From: Sulfuritalea sp. | GTDB taxonomy: Bacteria > Pseudomonadota > Gammaproteobacteria > Burkholderiales > Rhodocyclaceae | Reading direction: 5' to 3' | Length of the DNA: 40,995 nt | NCBI GenBank assembly: GCA_016716965.1 | Contig: JADJUP010000004.1 | Location: 1-40,995, forward strand | Shown: piece after piece, positions 17,167 through 25,210 of the stretch | Position numbering within the stretch: position 1 is the stretch's first letter | Layout of the letters: each line of letters begins with the position of its first letter | Notes under the pieces: model-generated | The model's database searches: none | Seen by the model: the letters and a program-made list of their open reading frames with translations, nothing else | What the model was told of the DNA's origin: nothing | Made by a program: the position numbers and the translations under genes

Positions 17167-18480
17167 ATGGCCATTCCCGACCGGATAGGCAAATACGAGA
17201 TTAGCCGCCAGTTGGGGGAAGGCGCCACCTCCATCGTATATCTTGGCTATGACCCCTTTGCCAAACGCGAGGTTGCGGTCAAGGCCATTTTCCCGGAGGT
17301 GTTGCGCGACAAGGAGCGCGGCAAGCTTTACCGCAACCTGTTGATGACAGAGGCGTCCCTGGCCGGCAAGCTGAACCATCCGCACATCGTGCAGATCTTC
17401 GATGCCGTCCTCGCCGAAGAACAAAGCTACATCGTCATGGAATACGTCAAGGGCGGAACGCTGGAAGCCTTCTGCACGCCGAGCAGCCTGCTCCCCGTGG
17501 ATCGTCTGGTGGAAATGATCTTCAAATGCACGCGTGCGCTCGACTATGCATTCCGTGCCGGAATCACCCACCGCGATATCAAGCCGGCGAACATACTGCT
17601 CGTCAATCCGAGCGACAGCCCGGAGCACGCCAGCGGCGACATCAAGATCTCGGACTTCGGCGCAGCGATGATGACAACGGGAGAACAGACCCGTACCCAG
17701 GTCTCCGGCGTCGGCTCGCCGGCCTACATGTCGCCGCAGCAGGTGCGCGACATGCCGCTGAATCACCAGACCGACATCTACTCGCTGGGCGTGGTGATGT
17801 ACCAGTTGCTGACGGCGCGACTGCCGTTCCAGTCGACCTCCAACTACGGCATGATCTACCAGATCTGCAATACCGATCCTCCGCCGCCCTCCACTTTTCG
17901 CACCGACATGCCGGTCAGCCTCGACGCGGTGGTCGCCCGCGCCATGCAAAAGGAGGTTGCAGCGCGCTACCAGAGTTGGGAGGAGTTCTCCCATGACCTC
18001 GCGCAATCCTTCCGCAACAAGCTGCTGGTGTCGCAGCGACAAGCCTTCCCTGACAGCGAGAAGTTCGAGAGCCTTCGCGCCCTGGACTTCTTCCGCGAAT
18101 TTACCGATGTCAATCTGTGGGAGGTGGTCCGCTTCTCACGCTGGGATGAGGTGGCTGCCGGCACCGTGATCATGCGTGACGGCGAGCGCGGTGATTTTTT
18201 TGCCTTTCTGCTCGAAGGCGAATTGGCGGTGTCGAAATGCGGCCATACCCTGGGCGCGCTGGCGGCGGGCGAGTGCTTTGGCGAGATGGCCATCATCCGT
18301 CGCGGCGAGCACACGCGCGGCGCAGACGTCGTGGCGCAGACCGCCACCAAGGTGGTCACGGTTTCCGCACAGGCGCTGCAGCACGCTTCAGACGCCTGCC
18401 GGATGCACTTCTACCAGGGCTTCCTGGACGTCATCGCCGGGCGCCTGGCTGACGCCAACGCGCGACTCGCGGCGCTTTGA
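17167..18480 (+). CDS. Ser/Thr protein kinase fused to a cyclic-nucleotide-binding domain
   Basis: A 437-residue cytoplasmic protein. The kinase domain (about 8-285) has a Gly-rich loop GEGATSIVY, VAVKAIF with the ATP-binding Lys, catalytic loop HRDIKPANILL (near 135), DFGAAM (near 163), and SPAYMSPQQV with TDIYSLGVVMYQLL. The C-terminal part (about 310-430) is a cNMP-binding domain (RDGERGDFFAFLLEGELAV, then LAAGECFGEMAIIRRGEHTRG). Its phosphate-binding cassette keeps the Glu of F-G-E and an Arg. There are no membrane segments or extracellular PASTA repeats. In bacteria kinases are rarely gated by a cNMP domain; cAMP or cGMP control of phosphorylation is the natural inference. A predicted adenylate cyclase lies about 3 kb downstream. 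Co-transcribed with argH and the fructosamine kinase. Confidence 0.92.
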   Translation: MAIPDRIGKYEISRQLGEGATSIVYLGYDPFAKREVAVKAIFPEVLRDKERGKLYRNLLMTEASLAGKLNHPHIVQIFDAVLAEEQSYIVMEYVKGGTLEAFCTPSSLLPVDRLVEMIFKCTRALDYAFRAGITHRDIKPANILLVNPSDSPEHASGDIKISDFGAAMMTTGEQTRTQVSGVGSPAYMSPQQVRDMPLNHQTDIYSLGVVMYQLLTARLPFQSTSNYGMIYQICNTDPPPPSTFRTDMPVSLDAVVARAMQKEVAARYQSWEEFSHDLAQSFRNKLLVSQRQAFPDSEKFESLRALDFFREFTDVNLWEVVRFSRWDEVAAGTVIMRDGERGDFFAFLLEGELAVSKCGHTLGALAAGECFGEMAIIRRGEHTRGADVVAQTATKVVTVSAQALQHASDACRMHFYQGFLDVIAGRLADANARLAAL

Positions 18481-19367
18481 CACCCGATTTCGGACCGATT
18501 TCCGCCGCCATCGCGGCGCACACGGAAACTCCATTCAGCCCCCAATCGTTCAGCCCCGTCGCCGGCGGCTCGATTCATGAAGCCTGGCGAGTTGAAGATG
18601 GCGAACGCAGATACTTCGTGAAAACCGGTGGTCCGGCCGCTGCCGCGATGTTTGCTGCCGAAGCATCGGGATTGCGCGCACTGTCGGAAGCCGCCGTGGT
18701 GCCAGCGCCGACTTTCGTGACGCTGGGTCACACCGCGGCGCTATCCTTTCTGGTACTCGAATTCATCGACCTGAAAGCACTGGACCGCACCGGCGGCGCG
18801 CGACTGGGCACCGCTCTGGCGGAATTGCATCGCATCCAGGGCCCCGCTTTTGGATGGCCGGAAGACAACTTCATCGGCGGCAACGTACAACGCAATACGG
18901 CCCACGCGGATTGGCCGCACTTCTTCCGCGAATGCCGCCTGCGGCCTCAGCTTGCGCTGGCCCGACTAAACGGGATGGACCCGAAGCTGGTGACAAAGGG
19001 ACTCGGCGTCGTCGACTGCCTCGGAGGCCTGTTCATCGACTATCGCCCGATACCGAGCCTGCTGCACGGCGACTTGTGGTCAGGCAATGCCGGTCAGGAC
19101 AGCAGGGGAAAACCGCTGATCTTCGATCCCGCCTGCTATTGGGGCGATCGCGAAACCGACATTGCGATGGCCGAACTCTTCGGCGGCTTCCCCGAAAGCT
19201 TCCACGTCGCCTACCGCAGCGCGTGGCCGCTGGATCGCGGCTACGAGGCTCGCAAACCGCTATACAACCTGTACCACGTCCTCAACCACTTCAACCTGTT
19301 CGGCAGTGCCTACCTCGGTCAGGCGCAACGCATGATCGAGCGCCTGCTGGCCGATCTGCGACGCTGA
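18477..19367 (+). CDS. Fructosamine kinase family protein
   Basis: A 296-residue protein of the fructosamine/ketosamine-3-kinase family, which phosphorylates sugar adducts on protein lysines so they fall off. Visible motifs are GGSIHEAWRVE, YFVKT with the ATP-site Lys, FLVLEFIDL, FGWPEDNFIGG, LLHGDLWSGNAG (catalytic Asp), and FDPACYWGDRETDIAM. It is close to the usual length (about 290). The TTG start overlaps the kinase stop (TTGA), implying translational coupling. Repeat copy F supplies residues A-V-V-P-A-P-T-F in the N-lobe, where relatives usually have a short V-P-x-V stretch. Confidence 0.92.
   Translation: MTPDFGPISAAIAAHTETPFSPQSFSPVAGGSIHEAWRVEDGERRYFVKTGGPAAAAMFAAEASGLRALSEAAVVPAPTFVTLGHTAALSFLVLEFIDLKALDRTGGARLGTALAELHRIQGPAFGWPEDNFIGGNVQRNTAHADWPHFFRECRLRPQLALARLNGMDPKLVTKGLGVVDCLGGLFIDYRPIPSLLHGDLWSGNAGQDSRGKPLIFDPACYWGDRETDIAMAELFGGFPESFHVAYRSAWPLDRGYEARKPLYNLYHVLNHFNLFGSAYLGQAQRMIERLLADLRR
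18693..18715 (-). repeat. 23-bp dispersed repeat, copy F (coding)
   Basis: The minus strand reads AAAGTCGGCGCTGGCA, then CC, then ACGGC. In the host fructosamine kinase gene it is translated A-V-V-P-A-P-T-F. Confidence 0.8.
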
Positions 19368-19380
19368 CCAGTGGCGCGCG

Positions 19381-19704
19381 TCAGACGGCCTTGACTACGG
19401 GTTCCAGTTGTTTTTGCAGTTCGCCGGACTGGTACATCTCGGTCATGATGTCGCTGCCGCCGACGAACTCACCATTGATGTAGAGTTGCGGCACGGTCGG
19501 CCAGTTTGCGTAATCCTTGACGCCCTGGCGTACATCTGGATCGGCCAGCACGTCTACGCTGACGAATTTATCTACGCCACAGGCATTCAGGATCTGCACT
19601 GCACGCGCCGAGAATCCACATTGCGGAAACTGCTGGGTGCCCTTCATGAACAGAACCACGGGATTGCCGGTGACGGTCTGATGAATTTTTTCCTTGATGT
19701 CCAT
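19381..19704 (-). CDS. grxD: Monothiol glutaredoxin (Grx4/GrxD)
   Basis: A 107-residue glutaredoxin with the monothiol active site C-G-F-S (in QQFPQCGFSARAVQ), preceded by NPVVLFMKGT. Later it has WPTVPQLYINGEFVGGSDIM, the glutathione-binding Thr-Val-Pro and Gly-Gly-Ser-Asp parts. CGFS glutaredoxins bind a bridging 2Fe-2S cluster with glutathione and carry clusters to target proteins, together with BolA. I chose ATG 19704 (MDIKEKIHQ), preceded by GGAA, rather than the longer frame from 19806, which lacks family resemblance. A sigma70-like promoter lies 40 bp upstream. Confidence 0.95.
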   Translation of the reverse strand: MDIKEKIHQTVTGNPVVLFMKGTQQFPQCGFSARAVQILNACGVDKFVSVDVLADPDVRQGVKDYANWPTVPQLYINGEFVGGSDIMTEMYQSGELQKQLEPVVKAV

Positions 19705-19742
19705 TGTCAGTTCCATTAATAGTTGAGTAAATAACTCGGGAT

Positions 19743-19772
19743 ATTCTAACGGCGGAAAAGCCGTCCGGTCAA
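19743..19772 (-). promoter_or_regulatory. Putative sigma70 promoter of grxD
   Basis: On the minus strand TTGACC (19772-19767) and TAGAAT (19748-19743) are 18 bases apart, about 40 bp before the ATG. Confidence 0.5.
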
Positions 19773-19853
19773 CTGCATGAAACCAGATTCGCACTGCAAT
19801 ATACATTTGCTGGCATCGCCATCTCAGGCACGGATGACAGGTGAGGAGCGTAG

Positions 19854-20504
19854 GTGAACCCCGACCTGATCAAGGCGCCGCTGTTTTTCGTCTGCCTGCT
19901 TCCGTTCGCACATTATCTCCGGGGCGCCTGGACCGACACCCTCGGGACGGATTCGATTGAAGTCCTGACTCGCGGTCTCGGCGGCTGGGCACTGACCTTT
20001 TTGCTGGTCACGCTGACGCTGACGCCCTTGCGCAAGTACACCGGCTGGACATGGCTGGCGCGCCTTCGCCGCATGATGGGGCTTTACACATTTTTCTACG
20101 CATCCGCGCACATGACATCCTACCTCGCGCTCGACCAGGGCTTCGACTGGCAGGCGATCATCGAGGATGTGTCCAAACGTCCATTCATGGTCGCCGGGAT
20201 GCTCGCGTTTGCGCTGCTGCTGCCGCTCGCCATCACCTCCAATGACCTCGCCCTGCGCAGACTTGGCGGCCGGCGCTGGCAGAAACTTCATCGCAGCGTC
20301 TACCTTGTCGGACTGCTGGCGGTGCTGCACTACTCCTGGATGGTCAAGGTCGACATCGCCAAACCGGTGGCATGCGCACTATTGCTGGCCATCCTGCTCG
20401 GATGGCGGCTGTGGTGGCGAGTGCGGGAAGGCAGGCGGATCCTCGTCGCCAGCAAAGTACGAAAGCCGGTGCGACGCGTGATCCCACTGTTTGTAAAAAA
20501 ATAG
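19854..20504 (+). CDS. msrQ: MsrQ-type heme membrane subunit of the methionine sulfoxide reductase system
   Basis: A 216-residue integral membrane protein with about six helices. It matches the MsrQ (YedZ) family of ferric-reductase-like proteins, which carry electrons from the quinone pool or flavin to the periplasmic molybdoenzyme MsrP to repair oxidised methionine. Family marks include TRGLGGWALTFLLVTL, RRMMGLYTFFYASAHMTSYL with likely heme His, WQKLHRSVYLVGLLAVLHY with further His, and the closing W-R-V-R-E-G-R-R. The GTG at 19854 is preceded by GAGGAG. msrP normally sits immediately upstream, but here a divergent grxD is there and no msrP is seen in the window. Confidence 0.92.
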   Translation: MNPDLIKAPLFFVCLLPFAHYLRGAWTDTLGTDSIEVLTRGLGGWALTFLLVTLTLTPLRKYTGWTWLARLRRMMGLYTFFYASAHMTSYLALDQGFDWQAIIEDVSKRPFMVAGMLAFALLLPLAITSNDLALRRLGGRRWQKLHRSVYLVGLLAVLHYSWMVKVDIAKPVACALLLAILLGWRLWWRVREGRRILVASKVRKPVRRVIPLFVKK

Positions 20505-20532
20505 GATACGCCGCTGCCGGCAAACAGAAGGC

Positions 20533-20916
20533 TCAGTGCAGAACGCGCGGCATCGACAAGACGAACTCGGCAATCCGCGCCTCGAACTGAATACCGTCCT
20601 CGGCCGTCATCTGGTAGCTGCCCTTCATTGTTCCGACCGGGGTGGCGAGCTGGCAGCCGCTGGTATACTCGAAGCTCTGCCCCGGCGCCAGCAAGGGCTG
20701 CTGGCCGACGACGCCAAGCCCACGCACTTCCTGCACGTGATTCTCGGCATCGGTAATGATCCAGTGGCGCGAGATCAGTTGCGCCGGCACATTCCCAGTA
20801 TTGGTGATGGTAATCGTGTAGGCAAAGACGTGCCGGTTTATCGCCGGATCGGACTGCTCCGCAATATAGTGGGTCGCGACGGCAACCGTCACCTCGTATT
20901 TCTTCGATTCGGCCAT
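20533..20916 (-). CDS. apaG: ApaG protein
   Basis: A 127-residue protein matching ApaG, a small immunoglobulin-like fold linked to Co2+ resistance and Mg2+ efflux in enterobacteria, with the exact biochemical role unsettled. Family marks are YAYTITITNTG-like FAYTITITNTGNVPAQL, SRHWIITDA, VVGQQPLLAPGQSFEYTSG and GTMKGSYQM. The ATG at 20916 (MAESKKYEV) fits the family length of about 125. The frame is open to 21012, but that extension lies in the divergent gap. It ends 28 bp from msrQ (convergent). Confidence 0.95.
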   Translation of the reverse strand: MAESKKYEVTVAVATHYIAEQSDPAINRHVFAYTITITNTGNVPAQLISRHWIITDAENHVQEVRGLGVVGQQPLLAPGQSFEYTSGCQLATPVGTMKGSYQMTAEDGIQFEARIAEFVLSMPRVLH

Positions 20917-21083
20917 GAGGCCCGCATTCAACACCAAATTTGCCCAACCGGCAAGAAATGTCCAGACCACACCCGCCCGCAGAGCAGAATGGCTTGCATG
21001 ATTCTTGACCATTTTGCTCGATTCCGCGACACTTCGGGCATGCGAACCGATTCGCCGCCGCTCCCCAAGCCCGAAGCCGTTTT

Positions 21084-22436
21084 ATGTCGACCGCATTCCA
21101 CGGGGAAACGGTTACCCAGGACATGATCACTTACGAAACAAGCTCCACCCCGCAGCGCTTTCTGGCAAGACTACAGAACGCCGGCATCGAACCCGGTGAC
21201 AGCGAGGAACTGAGGCTCAACAAATCGTTGCTGATGCTGGCCACCGGCCTGGCCAGCGTTGCCATCATGATCTGGGTGGCGATCTACCTTGCGCTTGGAC
21301 CACAGTTCTCCACCACGGCACCGCTCGTCTTCCAACTGCTGTTGGCCGGCAATATGCTGCTGTTCATCCGCACGCGCAACTTCGATTTCTTCCGCGTCAC
21401 ACAACTTGGGCTGTTCCTTTTCCTGCCCTTCGTCGCACAGTGGAGCGGCACCATCATTTCGACCAGCGGCGTGCTGCTGTGGGCCTTGCTCGGACCGATC
21501 GGAGCCATCCTCTGCATCGGCGTGCGCCAGTCGGTCGGCTGGTTCATCGCCTGGGTCGTGCTCACCGCGCTTTCGGGTGCCGCCGACTGGTACCTCGCCG
21601 ATACGGTATTCGGTCAGAAAAGCAACGTCCCGGTGCGCACCACGATCGTGTTCTTCGCGCTCAACTTCATTGCGATCTCGACCATCATCTACCTGCTGCT
21701 GCGCCGTTCGATCGCCGAGCGGCGGAAGACGCTCGATAGCCTGGAACTGGCCCACAAGCAGATCCAGATCGAGCAGGAGCGCTCGGAAAAGTTGCTGCTC
21801 AACATCCTGCCCGGCTCCATCGCGGATCGGCTGAAGACCTCGGACAAGACCATCGCCGACGGCTTCGCCGACGTCACGGTGATGTTCGCGGACATCGTCA
21901 ACTTTACCCAGGTGGCGGCCAACATGTCGCCGTCGCAAGTGTTTGCCATGCTCAACCGCATCTTCTCGGCCTTCGACGAACTGGCGGAGCAATACGGTCT
22001 GGAAAAGATCAAGACCATCGGCGATGCCTACATGGTTGCCGGCGGGCTGGATGACAATGTCACCAACTATTCTGCGGCGATCGCCGACATGGCGCTGGCG
22101 ATGCGCGACCTGTTGCGTCGCGACTTCGCCATCAACTCATCCCATCTCGAAGTTCGTATCGGAATCGGTACCGGACCCATCGTCGCAGGCGTGCTGGGCA
22201 AGAAGAAGTTCATCTACGACTTGTGGGGCGATACCGTGAACATCGCCAGCCGCATAACGTCGGAAGGCGTGCCGGGAATGATCCAGTGCGACACCATGAC
22301 CTACCACCGCCTCGCCAACGATTACGATTTCTACGAACCGCAAAGCATCTACCTCAAGGGCAAGGGCAACATGACGGTGTATCGCCTCGTCGGCCGCAAG
22401 GGAGCGGCTGCGGAAGGTGACGCCGGGCAAACCTAA
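21084..22436 (+). CDS. Membrane-bound class III adenylate cyclase
   Basis: A 450-residue protein. About six hydrophobic helices (45-215) are followed by a signalling helix and a class III catalytic domain (about 255-440). Metal-binding Asp residues lie in VTVMFADIVNFT and IKTIGDAYMVAGG. The purine-selecting residues fit adenine: the Lys in E-K-I-K-T-I-G and the Asp in Y-D-L-W-G-D (guanylate cyclases usually have Glu and Cys there). Transition-state Asn and Arg lie in DTVNIASR. The expected product is cAMP. Start could also be the internal ATG at 21123. It is divergent from apaG and stands alone. The kinase with a cNMP-binding domain at 17167 is a candidate receiver. Confidence 0.92.
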   Translation: MSTAFHGETVTQDMITYETSSTPQRFLARLQNAGIEPGDSEELRLNKSLLMLATGLASVAIMIWVAIYLALGPQFSTTAPLVFQLLLAGNMLLFIRTRNFDFFRVTQLGLFLFLPFVAQWSGTIISTSGVLLWALLGPIGAILCIGVRQSVGWFIAWVVLTALSGAADWYLADTVFGQKSNVPVRTTIVFFALNFIAISTIIYLLLRRSIAERRKTLDSLELAHKQIQIEQERSEKLLLNILPGSIADRLKTSDKTIADGFADVTVMFADIVNFTQVAANMSPSQVFAMLNRIFSAFDELAEQYGLEKIKTIGDAYMVAGGLDDNVTNYSAAIADMALAMRDLLRRDFAINSSHLEVRIGIGTGPIVAGVLGKKKFIYDLWGDTVNIASRITSEGVPGMIQCDTMTYHRLANDYDFYEPQSIYLKGKGNMTVYRLVGRKGAAAEGDAGQT

Positions 22437-22473
22437 GCAAGCGCTCGGCTGGATTGGCGGGACGGCAGGGTCT

Positions 22474-24183
22474 TCAGGCAACTGCCAGTCGAAAGCACAC
22501 CCGACCGGGTCGATTGCAGGCCAGCTCCAGCCGATAACCTGCAACCTGGGCATAGCGCGCCGCCTGATACAGCCCGATGCCATATCCGCTGGCTGATGTG
22601 ACCGGGCCTAGAAACAGGCTGGATGCCACTTCCTCCGGCATCGCCGAACCATTGTCGCAGGCCATCAACTGGAAGCCGACAACGGTCATCGCCAGTTCGA
22701 TCTCTACTCGCAGCGACGGCTCACGCAAGTGCTTTTCCGCGGCATTGCGAATCAGGTTGTCGGCCACGCCGGAGAACACTTCGGCGGGCAGGTCGCCTGT
22801 CAGGGGTGTCGCGGCGCGGAACTCGATCCACTGCAGCGCCGCCATGCGCTGGCTGAGTTCGCGCCACCAGTCGGCGGCACCGACCCAGCGCGCCGACGCA
22901 ATATCCTGCGGCGCATTGAGCTTGACCAGCGTTTCAGCCAGGCGCTCGGTGATCGCGGGCAGTTGTCGCCGCAACAGCGATTGATACTCCTGCGACGACT
23001 CGGCACCCGGTTCCACCCCGGCCGAGCACAGCGCATTGAGTGACTGCAGGAGGTTCTTCACGTCGTGCGTGAGCCGCGCCCCGGTTTCATGGATGGCCTG
23101 CAGATAGGACAATTGCTTGAGTTCGACCGCACGCTGCTTGTCGGCGTGGAACTGCGCCAGCAACTGCGCCAGCAGGTTGTAATGCCAGATCAGCGTCGGC
23201 GAGGGGGAGTGCAGCGTATAGAACACCAGCACCATGCCGCCATGGCTGAACTCTGAGCGGCGGCCTTCCAGGATGCCGAAGCTGCCGCTGCTCCTGCCGG
23301 CAATCCATTCGCCGCCGCGAACCCAGGGCAGGCGCTGCGCGATTTCGACGCAAGCCTGTTCAAGGAAGGCCTGCGGATCTTCCTCGCGCAGGGCGAGGTT
23401 GGACAAAGCCTGCAACCACTGCTCCATGGGCAGGCCGATCGACATCATGTAACGGGAGATCATGCTGCCGATGCCGGCAAACCCTGTCCGTGGATTCGAT
23501 ACGAGGCCCAGCAGCAGGAGCGTCAAACCCGTGACCAGCAAGGTCTGCAGCATTGCCTCGATATAGCCGCTGCCCAGCAGCAACATGGCCGCCAGGCTGC
23601 CGAGCATCAGCACGGTGAGCAACAGGAATACGAACAGGCTGGAAACAAAATCGACGACTTCGCGCGCTTTTTCCACTTCCTGGCCCGGCGGCAGCAGCGC
23701 CATCAGCATCAGCACCAGGGGCAGCCCGGTGAAGCCCAGCCAGAGGATTTCCGCCGGCGGTTTGGCGATGGGCACCGCCATCGGCGCCGCCATGATCATC
23801 AGCGCGAGCAGGAGGAAGGCCAGCGCGAACAAGTAGAACAGGCGCGACGCCCGGCTTCCATAAAGCAGAACCTTGCCGCCGATGATGCCGGCCAGCATCA
23901 TGATCCAAAGCACGATCATCCAGCCCTTGAGGTAGGCACCGGCCAGCAAGGCCACCGCCACGACCGCCATCAGGGACGTCGGTGAAAGCCGCCGCTCCGT
24001 CTGCACGAAGGGTTGCCAGAGCATGAACAGCCCCAGATGGGCGATGAACAGGGTACGTCCAAGGAGGCTGTGCGGCCCCTGCCACAAGACAAGATACAGG
24101 GCCGCGAGCATGGCCAGTAGCAAGCCGCGGCGCACCGCGATCAATCGCGCGGAAAGCGTTTCAGGAACCGGAAGGATCGCCAC
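22474..24183 (-). CDS. Membrane sensor histidine kinase (orphan)
   Basis: A 569-residue protein. The first about 230 residues form about eight hydrophobic helices. A GAF-like segment follows (LEQACVEIAQRLPWVRGGEW, then FSHGGMVLVFYTL). The dimerisation box ETGARLTHDVKNLLQSLN contains the phospho-acceptor His. The ATPase part has NLIRNAAEKH (N box), ACDNGSAMP and ASGYGIGLYQAARYA (G box). There is no receiver domain, and no response regulator is adjacent on either side. The H box and overall build recall PrsK-type kinases of exosortase/PEP-CTERM bacteria, but I cannot confirm this. It ends 37 bp from the cyclase gene (convergent). Confidence 0.85.
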   Translation of the reverse strand: MAILPVPETLSARLIAVRRGLLLAMLAALYLVLWQGPHSLLGRTLFIAHLGLFMLWQPFVQTERRLSPTSLMAVVAVALLAGAYLKGWMIVLWIMMLAGIIGGKVLLYGSRASRLFYLFALAFLLLALMIMAAPMAVPIAKPPAEILWLGFTGLPLVLMLMALLPPGQEVEKAREVVDFVSSLFVFLLLTVLMLGSLAAMLLLGSGYIEAMLQTLLVTGLTLLLLGLVSNPRTGFAGIGSMISRYMMSIGLPMEQWLQALSNLALREEDPQAFLEQACVEIAQRLPWVRGGEWIAGRSSGSFGILEGRRSEFSHGGMVLVFYTLHSPSPTLIWHYNLLAQLLAQFHADKQRAVELKQLSYLQAIHETGARLTHDVKNLLQSLNALCSAGVEPGAESSQEYQSLLRRQLPAITERLAETLVKLNAPQDIASARWVGAADWWRELSQRMAALQWIEFRAATPLTGDLPAEVFSGVADNLIRNAAEKHLREPSLRVEIELAMTVVGFQLMACDNGSAMPEEVASSLFLGPVTSASGYGIGLYQAARYAQVAGYRLELACNRPGRVCFRLAVA

Positions 24184-24356
24184 GGGAAATCGCCGAATCG
24201 GGAGGCAGGAAGCGGGAAGGATAGGCCGATTCTAGCCAGCACGCCCTCCCTTGGTCTGCCAAATAGCTGACGAACCTGTCCAATAATCGACAGATATCAT
24301 TCGGATCGCGTTTAAGCACATCCACTATCTTGTTGATTGTTATTATTTTTATTAGC

Positions 24357-24373
24357 TGGCATGGCCTGTGCTT
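24357..24373 (+). promoter_or_regulatory. Sigma54-type promoter of the prepilin gene
   Basis: TGGCATG, four bases (GCCT), then GTGCT matches the -24/-12 consensus TGGCACG-N4-TTGCT with two mismatches. The GG and GC pairs are exactly 10 bases apart. It ends 41 bp before the start codon. Prepilin genes are often RpoN-dependent. Confidence 0.6.
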
Positions 24374-24414
24374 ATGGTTTAGACATCAACAACCACCCCA
24401 AAGGGGAGACGATC

Positions 24415-25161
24415 ATGAACAACAAACAATCCGGCTTTACCCTGATCGAAATTGCGATCGTGCTGGTCATCATCGGCCTGTTGCTGGGCGGCGTGCTGAA
24501 AGGTCAGGAGCTTATCAATAGTGCGAAGGTAAAGAACTTTGCCACCGACTTTCGCAACATTCCACTTCTGATCTACGGCTACCAGGACAAGTTCAAGGCC
24601 TTGCCCGGCGACGATGCCCAGGTCACGGGAGCCGCCGCCGGCCGATTCGGTACCTCCGGTACGAGTTGCACCCCCGACGCTGCAGGGATTTGCGCCAAAG
24701 GTAACGGTGTAATCAATGGTGTATGGACCGCCACGGCGATTACCGACGAAACCTTCACTTTCTGGCAACACGCCCGGCTAGCCGGCCTCGGCGCAGGACC
24801 GACGAACACGGCGGATGCCAACTACCTGCCACGCAATGCCGACGGCGGCCTGATCGGCATCGAAAGCGGTGGCGGCGCCACTGGCGGAGCCCTGATTCAG
24901 AACGGCGCGGTCGACGCGACTACCGGTGCGGTTACGGCCCTGGGAACCCCGACGACGTTCTCGCCGACCTACCTTATCTGTTCCGAAGGCATCCTCGGCA
25001 AGTACGCCAAGCAACTCGATACCACACTCGATGATGGCCAGACGGCAACCGGCAACATGCGCGTCATTACCATGGCAAATCGGGCCACACGCAACAGTTT
25101 GCCGGTATCGACCCTGCTGACGGATGATGCAACCTCCTACGTGGTCTGCATGGGTCTCTGA
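24415..25161 (+). CDS. Type IV prepilin-like protein
   Basis: A 248-residue protein with a class III signal: MNNKQSG, then FTLIEIAIVLVIIGLLLGGV. Prepilin peptidase should cut after Gly7 and methylate Phe, with Glu at position 5 of the mature protein. The following hydrophobic helix continues into KGQELINSAKVKNF. The globular part is Gly/Ala/Thr-rich with Cys pairs (SGTSCTPDAAGICAKGNG, and LICSEG with VVCMGL near the end) that may form disulfides. I chose ATG 24415, which has AAGGGGAGA upstream; the open frame from 24337 is not needed. No other pilus assembly gene is nearby, so it may be a minor or pseudopilin-type protein. Confidence 0.9.
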   Translation: MNNKQSGFTLIEIAIVLVIIGLLLGGVLKGQELINSAKVKNFATDFRNIPLLIYGYQDKFKALPGDDAQVTGAAAGRFGTSGTSCTPDAAGICAKGNGVINGVWTATAITDETFTFWQHARLAGLGAGPTNTADANYLPRNADGGLIGIESGGGATGGALIQNGAVDATTGAVTALGTPTTFSPTYLICSEGILGKYAKQLDTTLDDGQTATGNMRVITMANRATRNSLPVSTLLTDDATSYVVCMGL

Positions 25162-25184
25162 ATCAAGATCGACGCCACATCCTG

Positions 25185-25210
25185 AAAGCCCGCTTCGGCG
25201 GGCTTTTTTT
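25185..25210. terminator. Bidirectional intrinsic terminator
   Basis: AAAGCCCGC, loop TTCG, GCGGGCTTT, then a T-run to 25210. The 5' A residues give a shorter T-tract on the opposite strand. It lies 24 bp after the prepilin stop and abuts the antiporter stop from the other side. Confidence 0.9.
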
